Positions 57,724 through 64,000 of a stretch of 64,000 nucleotides of DNA are shown piece after piece. The notes under the pieces are model-generated. The model was not told where the DNA came from. It saw only the letters and a list, made by a program, of their open reading frames with translations, and made no database searches. The DNA is from Klebsiella indica (lineage in GTDB: Bacteria > Pseudomonadota > Gammaproteobacteria > Enterobacterales > Enterobacteriaceae), in NCBI RefSeq assembly GCF_005860775.1, contig NZ_VCHQ01000008.1:124001-188000 (forward strand), written 5' to 3'. Position 1 is the stretch's first letter, and each line of letters begins with the position of its first letter. The position numbers and the translations under genes are program-made.

Positions 57724-59218
57724 AAGCGTTGACGGTCGGTTCCTGCGACTGCCTGTTGCGGGTATTTTCCAGCATCCGGCGAACCGGCACAATCAGCACG
57801 CACAGTACCGCCGCGCAGATCAGCAGCGCAATTGAACAACGCGCGAACAGGTCTGGCAGCATCTCCAGTTGATCGGCCTTCACATGACCACCAATCAGGC
57901 CCGCCGCCAGGTTACCCAGCGCGCTGGCGCAGAACCACAACCCCATCATCTGGCCGCGCATTCTTTCCGGCGCCAGCAGCGTCATGGTCGCCAGACCAAT
58001 CGGGCTCAGGCATAGCTCGCCCAACGTCAGCATCAGAATACTGCCCACCAGCCACATCGGGGATACGCCTGTCCCGCCGTTGCTCAGGACATTTTGCGCC
58101 GCCAGCATCATCAGGCCAAAACCCGCCGCCGCGCACAAAATACCGATAACGAACTTGGTGATACTGCCAGGACGCACGTTTTTACGGGCCAGCGCAGGCC
58201 ATGCCCAGCTAAAGATCGGCGCCAGCAGAATAATAAACAGGGCGTTGATCGACTGGAACCACACCGCCGGGATCTCAAAAGTGCCAATCATACGGTTGGT
58301 ATAATCATTGGCGAACAGGTTGAACGAGGTCGGCTTTTGCTCAAATGCGGACCAGAAAAAGGCGGCGGAGATCAGCAGAATAAAGCACACCAGCAGGCGG
58401 GCCCGCTCTTTTCGGTTCAGCCCGGCAAAAGCGAACAGGTAGATAAAATAGAGCACCACCGACGCCGCAATCACATAGACCAGCCCGCTGGCCACCGCGA
58501 CCGGGTTAATCACAATAACGCCCCGGGCAATCAAGGCGATAATCACCGCCACACCGACCGCCAGCGCCAGCAGCCAGGCGCCCACGCCGTTTCTTTTCAC
58601 CACCGGGTTATTCCAGGTTGAATCCAGGCCGACTTCGCTGTCGTAGCGTTTCATCGCCGGAACCGCAAAGACACGAAAGATCACCAGCGCGATCAGCATC
58701 CCGATACCGCCGATACCAAAGCCCCAGTGCCAGCCGTGGGATTTGATCAGCCAGCCGGAGATCAGCGGCGCAATAAACGACCCCATGTTGATACCCATAT
58801 AGAACAGCGAGAAGCCACCGTCCCGGCGCGCGTCGCCTTTCTTGTACAGCGTACCAACCATCACTGAAATACAGGTTTTGAACAGGCCGGAACCGAACAC
58901 AATAAACATCAGGCCGATAAAGAACAGGCTTTCGCCCATCACCGCCGACAGCGCAATAGACAGATGGCCCAGGGCGATCAGGATTGAACCGTACCAGACC
59001 GCCCGTTGCTGCCCGAGCCAGTTATCCGCCAGCCAACCGCCCGGCAGCGCAGCAAGATACATGGTTCCGGCAAAAATACCGACGATAGCCGAGGCGTTTT
59101 CACGAGAAATACGTATCTGATGAGGATAATGGCAGGAAAGACCGATAAAAATAACAATTTCAGTTGTGAATAGGTTGTTATCAAGGATCGTCGGCAATCC
59201 AGTACCTGCTGTCTGCAC
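57722..59218 (-). pseudogene. POT-family peptide:proton symporter, N-terminus degraded
   Basis: Proton-dependent oligopeptide transporter. Most of the protein is intact: GGWLADNWLGQQRAVWYGSI, GTLYKKGDARRDGGFSLFYM, SAFFWSAFEQKPTSFNLF and LGELCLSPIGLATMT. The first helix is not. Family members carry ExxERFxYYG there, the proton-coupling motif, but here the sequence reads [20 protein letters not shown]. The frame opens only with a GTG at 59218 and has no convincing ribosome site. It is probably a decaying gene; a divergent but functional variant is less likely. Confidence 0.62.
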
Positions 59219-59330
59219 AGGGGGGAATCACCGGGGAAAAAGCCTTTGCATATTCCGAAAAGGCATTCTTACTTATGCTATTCCAGATAGCTCTGTTTTT
59301 GCTTTTAATCGCGCCAGTACTGGTCGAAAA

Positions 59331-59921
59331 ATGGACGATTACAATGAAAATAAGAACGCTTTCTCTTACCCTGATCCTTACCATAACAGCCCGCAGGGAG
59401 AGTATCGCGAATGTCACGCCTCAGAAGTGGCGGAAGCGCTTAAAAGCGCCCGTTCGGTGATCATTACCCCCGGCTATGGGATGGCGGTGGCGCAAGCGCA
59501 GTATCCAGTACAGGAATTAACCAGCCGACTCATTACACAAGGTGTGCAAGTACGATTTGGCATCCATCCGGTCGCCGGGCGTCTGCCGGGGCATATGAAC
59601 GTGCTGCTGGCTGAAGCTAAAGTGCCTTATGATATCGTACTGGAGATGGAGGAAATTAATGACGACTTCAGCGATACCGACGTGGTGCTGGTCATCGGTG
59701 CCAACGATACCGTTAACCCGGCGGCGCAGGAAGATCCCGGTAGCCCTATTGCCGGCATGCCAGTGCTTGAGGTATGGAAAGCCCAACAGGTTGTGGTGTT
59801 CAAACGTTCAATGAATACCGGTTACGCCGGCGTACAAAACCCGCTTTTCTTTAAAGAAAATACCGCAATGTTGTTCGGCGATGCAAAAACGAGCATAGAA
59901 GCCATCCTGGCTCAACTCTGA
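59331..59921 (+). CDS. Stand-alone NADP(H)-binding domain III of transhydrogenase PntB
   Basis: The 196-residue frame matches only the C-terminal domain III of the membrane transhydrogenase beta subunit. [20 protein letters not shown], then [40 protein letters not shown] and [20 protein letters not shown] are almost unchanged from PntB, so the NADP(H) site looks intact. No membrane domain and no pntA are present. The first 30 residues after the ATG are unrelated. It may be a remnant of a lost second pntAB copy, or a retained soluble NADP-binding protein. Confidence 0.75.
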   Translation: MDDYNENKNAFSYPDPYHNSPQGEYRECHASEVAEALKSARSVIITPGYGMAVAQAQYPVQELTSRLITQGVQVRFGIHPVAGRLPGHMNVLLAEAKVPYDIVLEMEEINDDFSDTDVVLVIGANDTVNPAAQEDPGSPIAGMPVLEVWKAQQVVVFKRSMNTGYAGVQNPLFFKENTAMLFGDAKTSIEAILAQL

Positions 59922-60240
59922 CTCGCAGCGTTCAGCCGGAAGTAACGTCGCGTCTCCCCCCCGGACCGTGGATGCAGCACTTAGCACGATACATATTTTC
60001 AAACTGCTCCGGGCTGCTTCCACAACAGGCGCACTGCCATCACCCGCCATGAGTCACACTCAACATTACTCAATCGCATGGCGGGTATTCACTGAACTCA
60101 ACCCGAGTCTCCCGATACATTCAGCGTCTATCATCCAACCGAAAAAAATCCCGCCGATGTCCAGTGCCCTTCCGGCCTGGGCATTGTAAGCGTCCCCTGC
60201 GTCTTAAATGACACAGAGATAGCGGCCAGACCCGCAGGAA
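59922..60240. other. Intergenic stretch after the PntB domain
   Basis: I see no supported gene, repeat or RNA here. Short open stretches on both strands have no recognisable similarity. Confidence 0.4.
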
Positions 60241-60366
60241 TGCGGCGCGACAAAACGAGTTAGCTGGCGCCCCATCGATTACCGTCGAGAGCCCGTTTGC
60301 GGTGTGCAAATTCAGCACGCATGCGTCCCAGGTAAATGACAAATAACGGTTTTGTCGCCTGCGCAT
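60241..60366. repeat. 126-bp segment bounded by inverted repeats
   Basis: Left arm GCGACAAAAC (60247-60256) pairs with GTTTTGTCGC (60349-60358). The outer TGCG/CGCA bases extend the match with a small offset. It looks like another non-coding miniature repeat. No match to a named family is claimed. Confidence 0.5.
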
Positions 60367-60395
60367 AACGGTGACTTTCCAGCATGAGAATTAAT

Positions 60396-60720
60396 CAGAG
60401 CAGAGAGAATACACAGACCAAAAACTAGAAAAAAGATTTCATTTTAAATATAAATAAATTTTTTGTTTTTATGTGATTTGCGTCACTCTCGAATGTTAAA
60501 AATATTGTATAAATATATTTTATTATATAAATTCATTATGTTACACGAGTACAACCATTGTTTTGTAAGTAATGTGCTAATGGTTAAAGTGATTGACCGG
60601 ACATTTTTTTTTGATCAACACCACACTTTTTGAAATAGAAATTTTATTTGTTTTGTGTTTTGGTTTTTTGATTTCATAATCAATTCGAATTCATTTTAAT
60701 AGTCACCGTTATAAGCGGGA
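60396..60720. promoter_or_regulatory. Very AT-rich region with a CRP-like site
   Basis: About 325 bp dominated by A/T runs, a typical H-NS-bound composition. A CRP-like site at 60472-60487 (TGTGA, TTTGCG, TCACT) is well formed. The nearest called gene downstream starts 980 bp away, so a promoter here would make a long leader or an unrecognised transcript. Confidence 0.5.
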
Positions 60721-61470
60721 GCTCAGACAGGCGGAAGCGATGGATACAATCAGATTAGCAATGCCCCAGGCATTTTCAAGGCTCTTTGATAATCAATATG
60801 TTAACGCTTATTCAACCGCTGTTTTCGTCACTGGACACCGGTGTGTCACAGGCCTGAGGCCAACTCTGGGAAAAGATGCTGGTGAACCTGATGTTCATCA
60901 GCGGGAATAGATAAGAAATGGAGCATATCGTGACCGGCAATATCAGGCAGGACCTGTCCATCAGTTTCTTGCCTGTTAGACTCCGGTTAAGTCCGGCGCA
61001 GCTAACACAATGACCGCTGCAACGACGACTGTCACGGATCGCGTTCCATTATCACTTCTGCCAGGAGATGAGTATGCAGCCCGACAACCAGTTTTTAGCG
61101 TCCAAAATTGGGTTAAGCAATGGTTCAGGCATTAGCACTAATCATGCTTTCCCTAAAGGAAGTAAATTCCTCGATCGCATTTTTCACCAAAAACAAATTA
61201 CGTGTTCCTGTATTAATGCAATGCATATATTAACCAGTTCACTAAAACATCGGTGTTGTGCCGCAGCATACACAGGATCAAGTCCGGGATTATCCGCTTT
61301 CACGCGTTATTCTTCGGGTAGACCAGATTAGGAAATCATATTGCACTTTGGGATATTTAAAGTTTTCCCAAAGACGAATTTTTGCTTTTTTATTTGAGGG
61401 TTTGTTTTGTAGTTTTTATATAAACGTTTTTAGAGATAAAAATTTTAATTTCATACGTGAGGGTATGATC
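60721..61470. other. Leader region of the sugar porter operon, no gene recognised
   Basis: A 56-codon frame from 60739 begins MDTIRLAMPQAF and has a plausible GGCGGAAGCG site upstream, but I recognise nothing in it. A frame at 61068-61331 is likewise unrecognised. The 61300-61460 part is AT-rich and should carry the promoter of the MFS gene. Confidence 0.35.
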
Positions 61471-62919
61471 ATGGGTTACGTTGAAAAAAAACACAATATC
61501 GCTTATGTACTGGCGATTTGTACCGTGGCCGCACTCGGTGGCCTGCTACAGGGATATGATACATCTGTTATTTCAGGAGTCATTGAACCTTTAACGCAAC
61601 ATTTTAAACTGGAGCCGTCTCAAACCGGCTGGGCCGTATCCAGCATTGTTATTGGTTGCGTACTTGGGGCCTATATGGCCGGGAAACTGGCCGATCGTTA
61701 TGGCCGAAAAATGGCTCTGACCATTACTGTTTTCTTCGTCCTTATTTCTGTCGCGGGTATGGCTCTGGCGACCAATTTTACCCTGTTTATCTTATTCCGT
61801 ATTTTGGGTGGATTTGGTATCGGTTTATCCTCCGTTGTCTCGCCGATTTATATGACAGAAGTCGCACCTCGCGACTATCGTGGCCGGGTAGTGGCCATGA
61901 ATATGATCTGTTTCGTCGGTGGCCAGGTACTGGTGCTGATGGTTAACTATCTGATTGTCCGCGGCGCGGATCATGAATGGCTGGTCAGCGCAGGATGGCG
62001 CTATATGCTGGGTTTTGGCTTGCTTCCTTGCGTACTTTTCCTGCTCCTGGTCAAATTTATTCCGGAATCTCCCCGCTGGAACGTGATGGTGGGCAAGAAT
62101 GATGAAGCACTGAGGACGCTGTCGCGTATTTCGAATGCCGAACACGGTAGCCGGGTATTGAGGGAAATTCAAAATTCATTTCATGCTGATACGGCGGCGG
62201 CGAAATTTCATGAATCAACTGAGAAAAAGCTAAGCAGTCGAAATAAGATGTTTATCTTCATTGCGGCTATGATTGCCGTATTTAACCAGTTATCTGGAAT
62301 TAACGTCATTCAGTACTTTGGCCCGACATTGCTGATGAATGTCACTGGTAATATGGAAGAAGCCATGCTGATGGTGACCTGGCTTGCTGGGCTACAATTT
62401 ATCGGCGTAGTGGCCGGTATGATGTTGGTTGACCGCATGGGACGTCGCTCTCTTCTGCAAATCGGCTCCTGCGGTACCTTCATCTGCCTTGCCTTCACGT
62501 TCCTGACGTTCTACTACGGTGTAAAAGGCTTCACCTCAATTATCGGTCTGCTCGGTTTCATGTTTATCTTCGGCCTGACCTGGGCGCAAATTGCCTGGAC
62601 TGTAGTTGGTGAAATTCTGCCAAACCGCTTACGCGCTATAGGAATGGGTATTGCCTACGCCGCACTGTGGGGATCCAACTTTATTATCAGCCAGATTTTC
62701 CCTGTCATGAATGATAACCCCTGGCTGCGTGAACACTTTCATGGCGGCTTCCCGCTGATGCTGTTCGCTATCTGCTGTTTGATCTCCTGGTGGTTCGTCC
62801 ATCGCTATATCCCGGAGACGAAAGGGGTATCGCTGGAGAAAGTCGAAGCGCTTGTCTCCGCCCGTATTGAGAAAAATTACGTAGCATCTTCTGTAACCAA
62901 TAAAATTACAACCCGTTAA
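61471..62919 (+). CDS. MFS sugar porter, inositol/xylose-transporter type
   Basis: Sugar:proton symporter of the MFS sugar porter family, 482 residues and 12 helices. Family signatures are all present: GGLLQGYDTSVISGVIEPLT, ADRYGRKMAL, PESPRWNVMVGK, NQLSGINVIQYFGPTL and PETKGVSLEKVE. ATG 61471 was chosen because GAGGG ends 7 bases before it; the ATG two codons earlier is too close to that site. The two genes that follow are an IolE/IolI-like isomerase and a Gfo/Idh-type dehydrogenase, which points to myo-inositol or a related polyol as substrate. Confidence 0.88.
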   Translation: MGYVEKKHNIAYVLAICTVAALGGLLQGYDTSVISGVIEPLTQHFKLEPSQTGWAVSSIVIGCVLGAYMAGKLADRYGRKMALTITVFFVLISVAGMALATNFTLFILFRILGGFGIGLSSVVSPIYMTEVAPRDYRGRVVAMNMICFVGGQVLVLMVNYLIVRGADHEWLVSAGWRYMLGFGLLPCVLFLLLVKFIPESPRWNVMVGKNDEALRTLSRISNAEHGSRVLREIQNSFHADTAAAKFHESTEKKLSSRNKMFIFIAAMIAVFNQLSGINVIQYFGPTLLMNVTGNMEEAMLMVTWLAGLQFIGVVAGMMLVDRMGRRSLLQIGSCGTFICLAFTFLTFYYGVKGFTSIIGLLGFMFIFGLTWAQIAWTVVGEILPNRLRAIGMGIAYAALWGSNFIISQIFPVMNDNPWLREHFHGGFPLMLFAICCLISWWFVHRYIPETKGVSLEKVEALVSARIEKNYVASSVTNKITTR

Positions 62920-62944
62920 CTCCAGAAAAGAGAAAGAGGTTATT

Positions 62945-63868
62945 ATGACTATTCATATTGCAAATGCACCTTGTAGTTGGGGTGTTGATGATCCGAAAAA
63001 CCCGTACCTTCCATCCTGGGAAAAAGTATTAACTGAAGCAAGTAAAGCAGGATATAAAAGTATTGAACTTGGGCCATGGACTTATTTGCCAACGGACCCG
63101 AAAAAATTAACTGAAGAACTCAATCGTTACGATTTATCGATTGTCGCCGGGACTATTTTTGATGATTTGGTGAGTGAAAGTAATTTTGCTAATATTGTTG
63201 AACTGACGCACAATATTTGCCGTAACCTGTCAAAAATCCCGACGGCTGAAAAAAGCCATGGGGCGAATTATCCCGCACCTTATCTCGTGGTGATTGATTT
63301 CGGTAACCCGGAGCGCGCCAAATATGCGGGTCATTCGGATAAAGCGCCGCGTTTAAGCACTACCGACTGGAACAGAATGGTTGAGCATATTAAACATATC
63401 AGTACGCTGGCGTGGAACGAATATGGCGTGCGTGCAGTCATTCATCCGCATGCCGGTGGCTGTATTGAATTTGCTGATGAAATTATTCAGATAGAAAAAG
63501 ATATTCCGCATGATATCGCCGGACTGTGCCTGGATACCGGCCATCTCTATTACTCCGGGATGGACCCGGTGACCTGGCTTGAGCGTTATTTCTCACGCCT
63601 GGATTATATCCATTTCAAAGACGTCAATGGCGATGTCCACAAAAACGTGCTGGCAAAAGGTCTGGATTTCTTCGCTTCCTGCGCAGAAGGCGTGATGTGC
63701 CCAATCGGTAAGGGCGCCATTGATTACCCTGCGGTGAAAGCCCTGCTGTCCCGCCTCAATTATCAAGGGTGGATTACGATCGAACAAGAACGTGATCCTC
63801 GTCAGGCCGAGGGAAGTCTGCATGATGTGACTCAAAGCCTGGTCTATCTCAAATCAGTTGGTTTTTAA
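62945..63868 (+). CDS. Sugar phosphate isomerase/epimerase-like TIM-barrel protein
   Basis: Xylose-isomerase-like TIM-barrel enzyme of 307 residues, the fold of IolE (inosose dehydratase) and IolI. Metal-site residues appear in order: IHPHAGGCIEFADE, LCLDTGHLYYSG, IHFKDVNGDVH and TIEQERDP. The N-terminus NAPCSWGVDD resembles IolE. It lies 25 bp after the porter and 15 bp before the dehydrogenase, in one operon. The exact reaction cannot be fixed without the rest of the cluster. Confidence 0.85.
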   Translation: MTIHIANAPCSWGVDDPKNPYLPSWEKVLTEASKAGYKSIELGPWTYLPTDPKKLTEELNRYDLSIVAGTIFDDLVSESNFANIVELTHNICRNLSKIPTAEKSHGANYPAPYLVVIDFGNPERAKYAGHSDKAPRLSTTDWNRMVEHIKHISTLAWNEYGVRAVIHPHAGGCIEFADEIIQIEKDIPHDIAGLCLDTGHLYYSGMDPVTWLERYFSRLDYIHFKDVNGDVHKNVLAKGLDFFASCAEGVMCPIGKGAIDYPAVKALLSRLNYQGWITIEQERDPRQAEGSLHDVTQSLVYLKSVGF

Positions 63869-63883
63869 CAGGAGAATTCGATC

Positions 63884-64000
63884 ATGATCAATGGATTAAA
63901 ACCTCTGGATCGCTCTTTACGTTGGGGGATGATCGGCGGCGGCGGCACTAGCCAGATTGGTTATATTCACCGCTCAGCAGCCCTGCGTGATGGTTCTTTT
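63884..64000 (+). CDS. Gfo/Idh/MocA-family oxidoreductase, 5' part only
   Basis: The first 39 codons of a dehydrogenase that runs off the window. LRWGMIGGGGTSQIGYIHRS is the N-terminal NAD(P)-binding Rossmann motif typical of this family, which includes inositol 2-dehydrogenases. It starts with GGAG in the 15-bp gap after the TIM-barrel gene. Confidence 0.8.
   Translation, partial: MINGLKPLDRSLRWGMIGGGGTSQIGYIHRSAALRDGSF

Overview
The window is a chromosomal segment of a member of the Enterobacteriaceae. The backbone gene order (ptsP-rppH-mutH-ygdQ-ygdR-tas-lplT-aas-omrA-galR-lysA-lysR-ygeA ... araE-kduD ... yqeF-yqeG) is that of Escherichia, Salmonella and Citrobacter, and the proteins match E. 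coli lengths almost to the residue. Complete type 3 fimbriae (mrk), a csc sucrose locus and a pectin-oligomer catabolic set make a Citrobacter- or Klebsiella-like species more likely than E. coli or Salmonella. A species name cannot be given from this sequence alone.

Layout. 1-12 kb is core: PTS-Ntr enzyme I and RppH; a cluster of DnaA boxes between rppH and mutH that matches the position of E. coli DARS2; phospholipid repair (aas-lplT); one OmrA-type sRNA; galR. 11.7-17.1 kb is an accessory sugar island between galR and lysA: a GNAT protein, a GntR regulator, a GH1 glycosidase, an orphan cellobiose-type PTS EIIC and a divergent LacI regulator, with three copies of one palindrome in the control region. 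17.1-20.2 kb is lysA/lysR/ygeA. 20.2-26.9 kb is oligogalacturonide catabolism: kdgF, the TogMNAB ABC importer and an oligogalacturonate lyase. 27.3-31.3 kb is the sucrose locus (cscA, cscB, cscR, with no cscK). 31.3-35.7 kb holds araE, kduD and a second oligogalacturonate lyase. Five KdgR-like boxes link kdgF, tog, kduD and the second ogl into one probable regulon.

35.7-36.7 kb has no convincing gene but contains a run of five strong hairpins. yqeF and yqeG follow. 40.0-47.8 kb is the type 3 fimbrial locus, with c-di-GMP control genes mrkHIJ convergent with mrkABCDF. 48.5-53.9 kb has a small YhcN-like secreted protein, a transporter remnant and an MdtNOP-type tripartite efflux operon led by ytcA. 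53.9-57.5 kb has a large MalT-type LuxR regulator divergent from an acetoin/diacetyl reductase. 57.5-60.4 kb looks decayed: a peptide transporter that has lost its N-terminal signature, a stand-alone NADP(H)-binding domain of PntB, and two repeat elements bounded by inverted repeats. 61.4-64 kb begins an inositol-type catabolic operon (MFS sugar porter, TIM-barrel isomerase, Gfo/Idh/MocA dehydrogenase) that runs off the end.

Most of the window is well-understood enterobacterial biology. The least explained pieces are the hairpin cluster at 36081-36252, the orphan PntB domain III at 59331-59921, and the GH1/EIIC cluster with its triple operator.
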